NCBI GenBank assembly: GCA_016705695.1
Contig: JADJLA010000001.1
Span: 124,001 to 188,000, forward strand
Length of the DNA: 64,000 nucleotides
Source: Sphingobacteriaceae bacterium
GTDB taxonomy: Bacteria; Bacteroidota; Bacteroidia; B-17B0; Aurantibacillaceae
Direction of reading: 5' to 3'
Every line of letters begins with the position of its first letter. Positions within the stretch are counted from its first letter, which is position 1. The translations under genes and the position numbers were made by a program. Below are positions 19,456 to 29,303 of the stretch, in pieces. The notes beneath the pieces were generated by a model that ran no database searches, was not told where the DNA came from, and saw only the letters and a list, made by a program, of their open reading frames with translations.

Positions 19456-19548
19456 TTGCTGTTAGGAGCTGCCAATAATAAGTGGGGTTTCTGAAAATTA
19501 AAACACACAAGTTTTATCTTGTGTTTTTGAAAGTTTAGTTGAGGCAAA

Positions 19549-19779
19549 TTAACTCACTTCGCAAGGGGTGGTTGAAACAACAACACCATTTACTTTTTCT
19601 TGAGTTTTCATTGCGCTGCAGTCTGTTTTAAATTTTTCAACGTCGCTTTTGCTTGTCGATTTTTTTGTCTGTGTAGAAAGAACAGTTCCACTCGCTGTTT
19701 TACAAGTGCAAGTTGCTTCCTTCATACATGAAGTCATTGTAATAGCTAAAATGAATAAGGGCAGTAATAGTTTTTTCAT
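19549..19779 (-). CDS. small lipoprotein
   Basis: A 76-aa protein with a lipoprotein signal (MKKLLLPLFILAITMTSC, Cys18). The mature part is Thr/Ser/Lys-rich with a C-T-C motif and two more Cys, suggesting a small disulfide-bonded domain. No family recognised. It lies between the PorP/SprF remnant and the intact gene, so it may have been part of the rearranged interval. Confidence 0.6.
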   Translation of the reverse strand: MKKLLLPLFILAITMTSCMKEATCTCKTASGTVLSTQTKKSTSKSDVEKFKTDCSAMKTQEKVNGVVVSTTPCEVS

Positions 19780-19865
19780 GGTTTTGTTTTTTTTAAATAT
19801 ATGAAACTATTTCATAATGTGGAACCGGCTTAAATTTTTAGAATAAACCTATAAATGAGACCTAA

Positions 19866-20945
19866 TTAAAACTCACTGCGTGTATCAAATAGGGAGTTAG
19901 CAAGTCGGTTATAACGCAATGATACCTCAAAGCCGCCGTTGCTTTTGCTTGCTGATTTATATCCTGAAATGTTCACATCGTACGCCATTCCAATAGCGTA
20001 ATCGCCAAGTTCAAGTATTAGCTTAGGGATCAAAGCATCTTTAGAGCGGTAGAACAAGCCGAATCCAATAGCATTTTGAGTTTTTTCGCCAGTTGTTTTG
20101 GTTCCGGTTGCTAGGCGTACTTTTATATAACTTCCCGTAACAAATTCGTAAGCACCACGGATCTTATACTCGGCAGGAATAGACTTATCTTTTTTACCTT
20201 GTTTTTGAATAACGAAAGCAGGGGTTAATGTAAAGCGAGTGTCTTCAAAATCAATATTTGAGAATAATGAACCAACTAATCTCATTGGTAAACGGTAAAC
20301 AGAACCCGCTGCAAATTCTTGTTTAGGTCTGTTCAAGTGATAAGCTGCTAATCCGATCCTAACTTTTGTAACATCATCATGATCGGTATCAATTTTAACT
20401 GAACTGGCTTCATAAGCAATTCCCATTCCAAGATCAGTTGTAGTAAAGTTGCGATATATAGAATTTTCTCCTGAATTAGCTTCAGGATCAATAGCATTTC
20501 CGTTGAATTGCGAAGCGTAAGTAAGCTTAGAATAATCTGCTGAGTTACCAATAGCACCACCGTATAGTCTTGCACATAAAACACTTTTCTTACTAAGCTT
20601 TACTAAACCACTTATGTTAACCATTGCCTGAGTTCTTGATAATTTTGCAGCACCGGCTCTGTCTTGGAACATAACTAATCCTAAACCCAAAAACGCTTTT
20701 CTTCTCTTACTTTTAAATAAACCCGCATCAACCGAAAGATTAATGGTTTTAAAAGGGTTACCCATTGACTGCCATTGACTACGATAATTTACAATTGCTC
20801 TAAAATACCCCGGAAAGAAACCTGTATTGGCAGGATTTATCAAAAGTGGAGTCTCACTCACTTGAGAGAAGTGAATGTCCTGCGCCCTTGTTTGCACAGC
20901 ACTCGTTAAAACAAAAACTATTAATATGGTTCTCAAATTTTTCAT
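19866..20945 (-). CDS. PorP/SprF family T9SS outer-membrane protein
   Basis: A 359-aa beta-barrel-type outer membrane protein of the PorP/SprF family. A signal peptide (ends about TRAQD) is followed by the family start DIHFSQVSETPLLINPANTGFF and amphipathic strands to the terminal aromatic EF. SprF-type proteins are needed to export T9SS substrates with type-B sorting domains, and this gene lies 17 bp downstream of just such a substrate. The pair is therefore probably a dedicated exporter and cargo operon. A remnant of a second copy lies at 19379. Confidence 0.9.
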   Translation of the reverse strand: MKNLRTILIVFVLTSAVQTRAQDIHFSQVSETPLLINPANTGFFPGYFRAIVNYRSQWQSMGNPFKTINLSVDAGLFKSKRRKAFLGLGLVMFQDRAGAAKLSRTQAMVNISGLVKLSKKSVLCARLYGGAIGNSADYSKLTYASQFNGNAIDPEANSGENSIYRNFTTTDLGMGIAYEASSVKIDTDHDDVTKVRIGLAAYHLNRPKQEFAAGSVYRLPMRLVGSLFSNIDFEDTRFTLTPAFVIQKQGKKDKSIPAEYKIRGAYEFVTGSYIKVRLATGTKTTGEKTQNAIGFGLFYRSKDALIPKLILELGDYAIGMAYDVNISGYKSASKSNGGFEVSLRYNRLANSLFDTRSEF

Positions 20946-20962
20946 AATTCCTCTTTTAGATC

Positions 20963-23812
20963 TTATCTCACTAATGTTACGTTACCTTTATATTCTTTTG
21001 GTTCGTTGTATACGTTGTTGAATGTGATATGGTATGCGTACACTCCCGTTTGTGCTTGCGCTCCATTAAAGTTTCCGTCCCATCCAACAGTTGGGTCGGT
21101 GCTTCTAAATACTTGTTGACCCCATCTGTTCCATATACGGATCTCAAAATTGCGGGAGTATTTTCCGCTACCCAAAATACCAAATACATCATTTTTACCG
21201 TCACCATTTGGAGAGAAGCCCGAAGGTAATGCAGCTTCTTCTTTTCTATCGGTGAACACGGCAACAACTTTTTCTCCCATAGGATTACCGAAGGTGATCC
21301 CAATGGAATCTAAACTTAAAGGACGGTTGTTCGACTCCACATGATTCTCTAATTCCCAATGATCGAACACAAACGTTGTATCAATTGGTTTTGCCTTAAA
21401 GCCCATTTGACCTATAAAATATTTACCCGACCAAAGGTAATAGGGTAACACGTTTGTATTTAATTTAACTGTTCCGGCATCAGTTGGACGTACATCAACT
21501 GTGATATCGTAAGGACCAACTAAACCATAACAACTTACGGTATTAAATGCAGTAGCCATAAATTCACAACGATTGGTAATGGCGCGTTTTAATATAGACA
21601 TGTTTGTATCCCAAAGATCTGTTTGTGTTACAAATGCTCCCGGAAGTGGAACTGTACCAGGGTCTTCATGCTTTTTGTATTCGTTACGATACAGATCGTT
21701 GATAGTTTGCCAGTGTGCAAGAATTTCGGTGCAGCGCAATGGTCCATTCAAAAGATCTTGGTAGCGCATCAAATAATCTCTGCGGAACTCAGCGTTACCA
21801 CCGTTCTTATTCATAAGATTATTAAAAATAACTCCCTGACCATTGTAGGCATTTGGAGTCAAGTTATAAGTCCCTGTATAAATGGCACATGGTGTGGATT
21901 TTGGATTATTAAATGAATTTCCTTGAGTTACCCAAGTGTACTGGAAAGCCGAAGGCATGTTCCAAATATAATGATGCCATCTGCCGCCATTTGTAAGTGT
22001 ATTAGTGCCTTTTGCCATAGCAATGTTGAAATTGTACAAATCAGCATTTTGACAATAACTATTCATTATATTCCAATCAATAAAATTTGGAATATCCATT
22101 CGGCTTTTAAGTGTGGTATAATATTGATTGGGCGGATTAAGTGTTGGAGCATTGAACGGATATCCTGATGCAAATGGGTAAAGATAGGTTGGCCCAGGGC
22201 CGTTCCAGTTATTAGTTAAAGTATGGGTTTGTACAGCACCTTCTTGTGGAGGATTTCCATGAAGGAACAACATGGTAGTTTTATCTTTCGCAGTTTGTTG
22301 ATTATAATGCGCTTCATAGTCAACATCCATAACTTCCTTAAAATTATAGGTGCCCATATATTTAGCATTTATAAATACTGCAATAGGTTTGTAGTGCAAT
22401 GGGTTTACTTTTATATTATTTTTAGCAGCTAAGGTCTGTACAAATACATCTCTTAATCCAGTGCCCATTGATCCCATTGCTGCGTTGTTAGAGTGAGATT
22501 CATAATCTCCTCCATATACATCAAGACTGGTAAATAAAGTTCGCGAACTTACACCAAGTTCCGGCACATTAAATATTTGGTTCTCAAAATCGCAACCAAA
22601 TCCTCGTCTATCATCAATGCTTAAGTTGAAGCCTTTTTGAGTTACAAGCCAAGATTCGTTATCAGGTTTTTTCATAGAAGTATATCCTTCTGTAACAAAA
22701 CGATTTTTTCCTTTAGATTGCATCTCATAATATTCTGTATGAACCGACGTGGCAGGTGTTCCAACTTGGAACCAAAGAGGAGGCACGGGAGGTGGTATTG
22801 CTGTATTGGATCCGTCAACAGCTATTGAAAGAACACCAAACTTACTTGAGAAATCAGATTCAAGAACACCCGCTTCACAGAAATAGGTATTGGTTTCGCA
22901 AAAGCTAGGCAAGTAATTTAATTCGCAATATCTTGGCGGTATTGCAGGAGTTATTGTAAAATTAGTTTGAGGATATGTTACAGCACGATACATGATCATT
23001 TGTGTTGGTGGCTGTAATAAAGGTGATGCAGGATCATAGAATTGTTGAGAATTTGGATTCACCGGCCCCCAAGGATTTGGTGCATTAGGCCATGGAAAGG
23101 AACCGTCAATTGTAAAATAAACCGTAACGCAAGATGTGTCGATTGGAATTCCAGGCGCAACATGAAAGATCTCAAATGTTGGTGAAGTAACGGTTGCAAT
23201 TCCCGGAGGTTCAGAAAAAATTGGCTTTTGACAATAATCGAGATAAGGAGTAAGATTATTTACGGCCGAAAATGTTGGAGATGTATAAACTTTCCATCCC
23301 TGAACACCAACAGTTACATAATCAGCAACAGGCGAGTTTAAACGCCCGCGCGTATGATTCTCTTGGGTTGCTTTTACAAATATCGAATCGCGAACCACAC
23401 CATTTGGTGCTGTTAAAATGATCCATTGATTTTTACACTGATCAATTGTAAAATTGGTATGTAGATGATGCAAACCATTTACTATTTTAGTTTCATTACG
23501 GCCACTCATCCAAACAATAGAGTACATGCCGGGTGTCATAGTAAACGTTGAAGGGAACTGCCATTTTTTTAGATTGAAACGGTCGTTACTCAGGTAATAA
23601 CCCGATAAACTAACCGATGCGGTAAAGTTATTGTAAAGCTCTACCCAATCAGAAGGTTTGAAGTAATTATCTAAATTAGAATTAGTGGTATTTGTAACCT
23701 GATACTCATTTAAGCAAATGGCAACAGCTGATTGAGAATAAGCGAGTTTTGTAAAAAAAGTGGACAGCAAAAACAGGAAAATATAAACCCCTTTAAATCT
23801 TGGCATTTGCAT
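20963..23812 (-). CDS. CotH-kinase-like protein with T9SS type-B domain
   Basis: A 949-aa surface or secreted protein. After a signal peptide (ends near residue 28) comes a lamin-tail-like domain (about 30-150: ICLNEYQVTNT, SDWVELYNN, LSGYYLSND). A chitobiase-type C-terminal beta-sandwich follows (about 205-300, VYFTIDGSFP). The CotH kinase-like region spans about 390-720 (KPIAVFINAKYMGTYNFKEV, then NFIDWNIMNSYCQNADLYNFN). The last ~90 residues are a gliding-motility-associated type-B sorting domain (SPNGDGKNDVFGI to GNVTLVR). CotH proteins can phosphorylate spore-coat or surface proteins; activity here is inferred. It is the likely cargo of the downstream PorP/SprF. Confidence 0.85.
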   Translation of the reverse strand: MQMPRFKGVYIFLFLLSTFFTKLAYSQSAVAICLNEYQVTNTTNSNLDNYFKPSDWVELYNNFTASVSLSGYYLSNDRFNLKKWQFPSTFTMTPGMYSIVWMSGRNETKIVNGLHHLHTNFTIDQCKNQWIILTAPNGVVRDSIFVKATQENHTRGRLNSPVADYVTVGVQGWKVYTSPTFSAVNNLTPYLDYCQKPIFSEPPGIATVTSPTFEIFHVAPGIPIDTSCVTVYFTIDGSFPWPNAPNPWGPVNPNSQQFYDPASPLLQPPTQMIMYRAVTYPQTNFTITPAIPPRYCELNYLPSFCETNTYFCEAGVLESDFSSKFGVLSIAVDGSNTAIPPPVPPLWFQVGTPATSVHTEYYEMQSKGKNRFVTEGYTSMKKPDNESWLVTQKGFNLSIDDRRGFGCDFENQIFNVPELGVSSRTLFTSLDVYGGDYESHSNNAAMGSMGTGLRDVFVQTLAAKNNIKVNPLHYKPIAVFINAKYMGTYNFKEVMDVDYEAHYNQQTAKDKTTMLFLHGNPPQEGAVQTHTLTNNWNGPGPTYLYPFASGYPFNAPTLNPPNQYYTTLKSRMDIPNFIDWNIMNSYCQNADLYNFNIAMAKGTNTLTNGGRWHHYIWNMPSAFQYTWVTQGNSFNNPKSTPCAIYTGTYNLTPNAYNGQGVIFNNLMNKNGGNAEFRRDYLMRYQDLLNGPLRCTEILAHWQTINDLYRNEYKKHEDPGTVPLPGAFVTQTDLWDTNMSILKRAITNRCEFMATAFNTVSCYGLVGPYDITVDVRPTDAGTVKLNTNVLPYYLWSGKYFIGQMGFKAKPIDTTFVFDHWELENHVESNNRPLSLDSIGITFGNPMGEKVVAVFTDRKEEAALPSGFSPNGDGKNDVFGILGSGKYSRNFEIRIWNRWGQQVFRSTDPTVGWDGNFNGAQAQTGVYAYHITFNNVYNEPKEYKGNVTLVR

Positions 23813-23934
23813 AAATTTTAGATGTTAAAATAAATCAATTCAAATATACTAAGCTATACGCTAAAACCCAAAGAAAAGTTGGGTTAGGGGTCATTTTTGT
23901 TAAATATTACCTGTTAATTGTATGAATTATCTTG

Positions 23935-23942
23935 TACCTTTG
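23935..23942 (+). promoter_or_regulatory. -7 box for the purF-like gene
   Basis: TACCTTTG fits TAnnTTTG exactly and lies 20 bp before the ATG at 23963. Confidence 0.5.
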
Positions 23943-23962
23943 TGTTTTCCTTAATTTCCTAG

Positions 23963-25860
23963 ATGAGCGAAGTGATCAAACACGAATGCGGCGTAGCTTT
24001 TATAAGGCTCTTAAAACCGCATGGTTACTACAAGGAAAAGTACGGTTCGGCTCGCTACGGTTTGCACAAAATGTACCAGATCATGGAAAAAATGATCAAC
24101 CGCGGGCAAGATGGGGCCGGAATTGCAACCGTTAAACTTGATACTGAACCAGGAACTACCTATATAGACCGTTTGAGGTCAATTGAACACAAAGCTGTAC
24201 AAGATATTTTCGGTCAGATAAACGAGCTTTTTGTAAATGCCTCACTTAAGGAGCCCGAAGCCTATAAAAGTGCCGATTGGCAGAAGGAGAATATCCCTTT
24301 TTTAGGCGAAATGATCTTAGGCCATTTGCGATATGGGACTTTTGGAAAAAATACAGTTCACAGTTGTCATCCTTTTAGGAAACAAAATAATTGGAAAAGC
24401 AGGAACCTTGTATTAGCCGGTAATTTTAATCTTACCAATGTTGAGGAATTGTTTCAGCAATTGGTTGAACTTGGGCAGCATCCCCGTGAAAAAGCAGATA
24501 CGGTAACGGTTCTTGAGAAAATAGGTCACTTTTTGGACAAAGAGAATGACAAATTATTTCGTCAGTTTAAAGAACAAACTGATGACAATGAGCAGATAAG
24601 TAAGCTTATTCAAAAAAACATCAATGTTACCTCAATTTTAAAAGAGAGTAGTAAAAAATGGGACGGTGGATATGTGATGTGTGGGTTAATGGGACATGGC
24701 GATGCCTTTGTTTTAAGGGATCCTAACGGAATTCGTCCTGCATATTATTATAAAGATGAGGAGATAGTTGTTGTTGCAAGCGAACGCCCTGTAATACAAA
24801 CTGTATTGAACGTTCCTTACGAAAAAGTACAAGAGTTAAAAGCGGGCCATGCGGTTATTGTAAAAAAAGATGGTGCGTTTAGTGAAGAAGAGATAATTGA
24901 ACCACTTGAAAGAAAAGCCTGTTCATTCGAGCGCATTTATTTTAGCAGAGGTAATGACGCGGACATTTATAAAGAGAGAAATGCATTAGGTAGAAACTTA
25001 GTGGATTCTGTTTTGACAGCTATTGATCACGACCTAGAGAACACAGTGTTCAGTTATATTCCAAATACTGCTGAGGTTGCTTTTGGTGGATTGATAGATG
25101 GTTTGCACAGACATTGCGATAAAGTAAAATACGACAGGATAAGTAAGAACAAAAATTTATCGGATGCGGAGCTGAAAAAATATTAGACATACATCCACGA
25201 ATTCACAAGGTAATTTTAAAGGATGCAAAACAACGCACATTTATTACCGCCGATGAAACACGCGATAGTTTGGTGAATTTGGTTTACGATATTACTTACG
25301 AAACCGTAAAAAAAGGTGTAGATAATTTGGTGATCGTTGATGATAGCATTGTTCGTGGCACAACATTAAAGCAAAGCATTCTTTCAATTTTAGATCGTTT
25401 ACATCCAAAGAAAATTATTGTTGTAAGTTCGGCACCTCAGATCCGTTATCCCGATTGTTATGGTATTGATATGGCTGTGTTAGGGCGTTTTACGGCGTTT
25501 GAAGCCTGCGTATCTTTATTAAAGCAAAGACATAAAGAGAATTTGATCGACGATGTTTACGAAAGAGCAAAGGCTGAATTAGAAAAACCAAAGGAGGAAC
25601 AAGTAAATGTAGTGCGCGAATTATATGCGCAATTTACTGCAGATGAAATTTCGGATAAAATTGCAGAGCTCATCAAACCAAAGGGATTAAAAGCTGAATT
25701 AAAATTAATTTACCAAAGTATTGAAGGTTTACATCAATCGTGTCCAAATAATTTAGGCGATTGGTATTTTACAGGTAAGTATCCAACCCCAGGTGGAATA
25801 AGAGTTTCTAATCGCGCCTTTGTGAATTACATGGAAGGCAAAAACGTGAGAGCTTACTAA
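23963..25860 (+). CDS. amidophosphoribosyltransferase-like protein, frame-disrupted
   Basis: A class II glutamine amidotransferase joined to a phosphoribosyltransferase, as in PurF, the first step of purine synthesis. The N-terminal part starts MSEVIKHECGVAF, with Cys9 the likely Ntn nucleophile if the first eight residues are removed, and NRGQDGAGIATVK typical of the glutaminase. The PRPP-binding motif VIVDDSIVRGTT lies in the second half. The frame stops at 25186 (407 aa). One A added to the A6 run near 25177-25182 joins it to the next frame, giving 632 aa, the usual length of this bacteroidotal form. A true pseudogene is less likely given the intact motifs. Confidence 0.85.
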
Positions 25861-25876
25861 TTACCATTTAATTTTG

Positions 25877-25884
25877 TATATTTG
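25877..25884 (+). promoter_or_regulatory. -7 box
   Basis: TATATTTG, 11 bp before the ATG of the T9SS protein at 25895. This gives a very short leader if used. Confidence 0.45.
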
Positions 25885-25894
25885 AAATAACACG

Positions 25895-26797
25895 ATGAAA
25901 ATTGTTATTTCTATAGCAATATTTTTTTCGCTAAGTACAAGCTTGGCACAAACTACTTTTAAAGGTGGTGAAACCTGTATAAATACCGGTTCAGAATTAA
26001 TAACCAACGGTGATTTTACTTTGGGTAACACAGGGTTTTCTATTGGATTTAATTATTCGCCGATATGTGGCGCTGGAGGTATGAATGGTGATGGAATGAC
26101 CTTAGGCAATTATGATGTGAGTTTGATAACCACTTGTTATGGATATAGCGACAGAAACAGTACGGACGGTATGATATTACATATACCAGATGTTGTTGGA
26201 GCAAATGTTGGGCAATTATTTTGGGGGCAAACTGTAAACGTTATTCAAAACCAAACTTATGTTCTTTCGCTATGGGCTTTTGAACCAAATGGGAATTGCC
26301 CTTACCAACCTTTAGGAACTTATTTTGATGTTTATATCAATAACGTACTTATAAAAAACGATAGCGTTGGAGGTTGCGGAATTTGGTTCAATAAAAATTA
26401 TTTATGGAATTCAGGCTCAAGTACCACCGCTACTATTCAATTAAAGAACGGAACTAATAATGTGAATATTGGTAATGCAGGCGTTGATCCTTCGTTTGAT
26501 GGGATCTCGCTAAAGCAATGCCTTGATCTTGACACAAAGATAAATGTTAACCAGAATGATCTATTTACGGTTAATGTAATGCCTAATCCAAGTTCAGGCA
26601 AATTCAATTTCAAAACAAATTTGGAAGGTGATCACATACTTATCGTTGACGATGTTTATGGGAAACATGTAAAGACCTATAATTTTAAAGGCAATACTCA
26701 GGAAATTAATTTAGAAGAACAAAGTTCGGGTGTTTATATAATAAGTGTAAGGCAAGCGAATAGAAAAAAGGCTTACCTAAAGATCATAAAGGAATAA
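25895..26797 (+). CDS. secreted protein with T9SS type-A sorting domain
   Basis: A 300-aa exported protein. The signal peptide is MKIVISIAIFFSLSTSLAQ. Residues about 30-210 form a jelly-roll-like beta domain (INTGSELITNGDFTLGN, VGGCGIWF, FDGISLKQC), resembling carbohydrate-binding modules, without a catalytic motif. The last ~70 residues are a type-A sorting domain (VMPNPSSGKFNFKTN to KKAYLKIIKE). It is probably an extracellular binding protein. No neighbours suggest a substrate. Confidence 0.75.
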   Translation: MKIVISIAIFFSLSTSLAQTTFKGGETCINTGSELITNGDFTLGNTGFSIGFNYSPICGAGGMNGDGMTLGNYDVSLITTCYGYSDRNSTDGMILHIPDVVGANVGQLFWGQTVNVIQNQTYVLSLWAFEPNGNCPYQPLGTYFDVYINNVLIKNDSVGGCGIWFNKNYLWNSGSSTTATIQLKNGTNNVNIGNAGVDPSFDGISLKQCLDLDTKINVNQNDLFTVNVMPNPSSGKFNFKTNLEGDHILIVDDVYGKHVKTYNFKGNTQEINLEEQSSGVYIISVRQANRKKAYLKIIKE

Positions 26798-26844
26798 GAT
26801 AATTTATACCATTAACGAAATTGCTACCAGCACTCTATCTAATA

Positions 26845-27558
26845 TTAATTCATTGGCACTTCCATCAACAAAATCTCTGCACCATCACTTAATGACGTCA
26901 ACTCAAAAGAATCCGTATCCCAAATTCCAAAACCATCACGCTCGTTTAGTTCTTGCCCGCTTAAATTAAAACTTCCTTTAATTACAAAAGCATAAACACC
27001 ACTTGTGGTTTTATTAAAGTTGTACGAAACACTTTTATCTTTATCAAACGCTCCTAAATTGAACCAGGCATCTTGATGGATCCAAACAACACCATCGCCG
27101 GTTTCGGGCGAAAGAATAGTTTGTAATTTATTTTTACGATCAGCTTCATTTAATTTTTGTTGATCGTAACGCGGCTTTACGTTTTTTACTTTTGGAAACA
27201 CCCAGATCTGCAGCAGATTTGTTTTTGTTTTTCCGCTATTGAATTCGCTGTGTTGAATTCCGGTTCCGGCACTCATGACTTGGATCTCTCCATTGGTGAT
27301 GGTAGACGCATTTCCCATACTATCTTTATGTAATAATTCTCCGGTTAATGGAATGGTAATGATCTCCATATTGTCGTGTGGATGAGTTCCAAAACCTTTT
27401 TCTCCATCAATAATATCATCATTTAAAACCCGTAGGGCGCCAAAATGAACCCGCTTCGGATCGTAATATGAAGCAAAACTAAACGTATGATGCGCGTTGA
27501 GCCATCCGTGATCGGCATGACCTCTGGTATCTGCCTTGTGGAGTATTGTGTTAGCCAT
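26845..27558 (-). CDS. pirin family protein
   Basis: A bicupin metalloprotein. HPHDNMEIITIPLTGEL gives the metal-binding His/Glu set and AGTGIQHSEFN a further His. The ATG at 27558 (MANTILHKADTRGHAD) is the family start; the in-frame ATG at 27636 would add 26 hydrophobic residues that look untranslated. Pirins are reported as quercetin dioxygenases or redox-responsive regulators; the actual role here is open. Divergent from the dehydrogenase at 27652. Confidence 0.88.
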   Translation of the reverse strand: MANTILHKADTRGHADHGWLNAHHTFSFASYYDPKRVHFGALRVLNDDIIDGEKGFGTHPHDNMEIITIPLTGELLHKDSMGNASTITNGEIQVMSAGTGIQHSEFNSGKTKTNLLQIWVFPKVKNVKPRYDQQKLNEADRKNKLQTILSPETGDGVVWIHQDAWFNLGAFDKDKSVSYNFNKTTSGVYAFVIKGSFNLSGQELNERDGFGIWDTDSFELTSLSDGAEILLMEVPMN

Positions 27559-27651
27559 AATGTTTATTGATTTATAAAGTACTCTTGCGTAATTGAATAT
27601 AAAATTACTAATTTTAAATACTATAGAATTAAACATTAACTATTATTAAGT

Positions 27652-28422
27652 ATGAAGACGGTATTGATCACAGGAAGTAGCAGTGGTATTGGTTTAGGAA
27701 TTGCACGCGAATTTGCAAAGACGAAACAATTTAACATTATTTTTAACGGACTCGAAACAAATGGCCCCGAAATTGCAAATGAGATAGGTAAGGAGTTTGG
27801 AATTGGCACGATGTTTAGTAATGCTAATATGCTTAAACCCGAAGAATTACGTAAAATGGTTGACGACGGCATAGCTAAATTTGGAAAGATAGATGTGTTG
27901 GTGAACAATGCAGGAATTCAGCATGTATCGGCCATTGAAGATTTTCCGGAAGAGAAATGGAATGCTATTATAGCTATCAATTTAACTTCTGCTTTTCACT
28001 TAACCAAAGCAGTTTGGAAGGGTATGAAAGAGCGTAAGTTTGGACGTATTATAAATATAGCTTCGGCACACGGACTTGTTGCCAGCGAATTTAAAAGCGC
28101 TTATATAGCAAGTAAGCATGGCATTGTTGGCTTTACAAAAACCATGGCATTAGAAGGAGCGCCGTTTAATATAACAGCAAATGCAATTTGCCCGGGTTAT
28201 GTAAAAACACCTTTGGTTGAAAAGCAAATTGTTGATCAAGCAAAAACGCACGGCATACCCGAAAGTGAAGTGATAAGTAAAATAATGTTGTACAAACAGG
28301 CGGTAAAAGAGTTTGTAACCGTTGAGATCTTGGGCCAGGCAGCGGTTTTAATGGCAAGCGATGGAGCTTCAACATTAACAGGGGTTGCACTACCAATTGA
28401 CGGTGGTTGGAACGCGCAATAA
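27652..28422 (+). CDS. 3-hydroxybutyrate dehydrogenase
   Basis: A short-chain dehydrogenase that oxidises 3-hydroxybutyrate to acetoacetate with NAD. The nucleotide-binding TGSSSGIG is residues 7-14, NNAG 85-88, and the catalytic triad is Ser138, Tyr151 and Lys155 (SAYIASKHG). The motifs AGIQHV, ICPGYVKTPLVEKQI and QAAVLMASDGASTLTG are those of the 3-hydroxybutyrate dehydrogenases. Length of 256 aa is normal. A general SDR of another substrate remains possible. Confidence 0.88.
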   Translation: MKTVLITGSSSGIGLGIAREFAKTKQFNIIFNGLETNGPEIANEIGKEFGIGTMFSNANMLKPEELRKMVDDGIAKFGKIDVLVNNAGIQHVSAIEDFPEEKWNAIIAINLTSAFHLTKAVWKGMKERKFGRIINIASAHGLVASEFKSAYIASKHGIVGFTKTMALEGAPFNITANAICPGYVKTPLVEKQIVDQAKTHGIPESEVISKIMLYKQAVKEFVTVEILGQAAVLMASDGASTLTGVALPIDGGWNAQ

Positions 28423-28450
28423 AAAGTTTTTAAGTTTAAGTAATAATAGG

Positions 28451-28458
28451 TAACTTTG
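28451..28458 (+). promoter_or_regulatory. -7 box
   Basis: TAACTTTG, fitting TAnnTTTG, 20 bp before the ATG at 28479. Confidence 0.45.
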
Positions 28459-28478
28459 TAATAATTAAATCAATAGCT

Positions 28479-29243
28479 ATGTTTAAACACGTTTTGATCT
28501 TAGTGATGTTAGTCTCAATGGCCAGCGCACAAACAAAAGGAAAAGGTAAGGGAAAAGGTAAGGTTAAGGAAGTTGACACCGCCGGTGTTTTTGTTCCTGA
28601 GGAGCATGAATTAACTCCAATGGAAGAGTTTGACCTAACATTGCCTTTAGAGCAAGAAATTGATGGTATAACCGGCAATATGATCTATCACAAAGACATT
28701 AAAAAGAAGAACGATTCTTTGAGAGCAATTTTTAGGGTTAAATTGAAAAAAGATCAAAACTCGTTTAGAGTATATACAAAACGTCCTAATCCTAAAAAGC
28801 CGAAGAAGGGTGATAAAATACAATTGTGCATCAACATTGTTGCTAAGGATACAAGCTTAACCTATTGCATGGGCGATACGATCATTAAAGACCCTGAAAC
28901 GTCAAAATTATTATTCAATAAAATGATCGGCGATACAGCTTATATGTTGATCTATGTTGATTCATACACAAAAACAGGCGGCGCTTGCAGTGGAGGAAAA
29001 GAAACCAAAGTGTTTTTTGTAAGATGGAACGCACCTATGGGGAAGGCCATTTGGAAAGCAAGAACAATTAATTCGTGTTACAAGACCATTACCAATATGA
29101 CCAAAGCTAATATCATGGAATGGGATGCCCAATCGCCTTTGATGTTAAGTTATAATAAAGGTGATGCATTTATTGATGTTACTTTTGATCCTGCCAAACC
29201 GATGTTAGGATTTCAAACCGGTGGTGGTGGCGCAAGTGAATAA
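28479..29243 (+). CDS. exported protein of unknown function
   Basis: A 254-aa protein with a signal peptide (MFKHVLILVMLVSMASAQ), then a Lys-Gly repeat (KGKGKGKGKVKE) and a beta-rich domain (residues ~60-240) with a few Cys (LCIN, SLTYCMG, GACSGGK, INSCYK) that may form disulfides. No sorting domain is present, so it may stay in the periplasm. No family recognised. It has its own promoter box and is followed by lpxK. Confidence 0.65.
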   Translation: MFKHVLILVMLVSMASAQTKGKGKGKGKVKEVDTAGVFVPEEHELTPMEEFDLTLPLEQEIDGITGNMIYHKDIKKKNDSLRAIFRVKLKKDQNSFRVYTKRPNPKKPKKGDKIQLCINIVAKDTSLTYCMGDTIIKDPETSKLLFNKMIGDTAYMLIYVDSYTKTGGACSGGKETKVFFVRWNAPMGKAIWKARTINSCYKTITNMTKANIMEWDAQSPLMLSYNKGDAFIDVTFDPAKPMLGFQTGGGGASE

Positions 29244-29303
29244 TGCCCTTAATGTTGTTTAACCTTTTCTCTGGCACATCTGAATAGCGCTACTAAAATA
29301 GCC

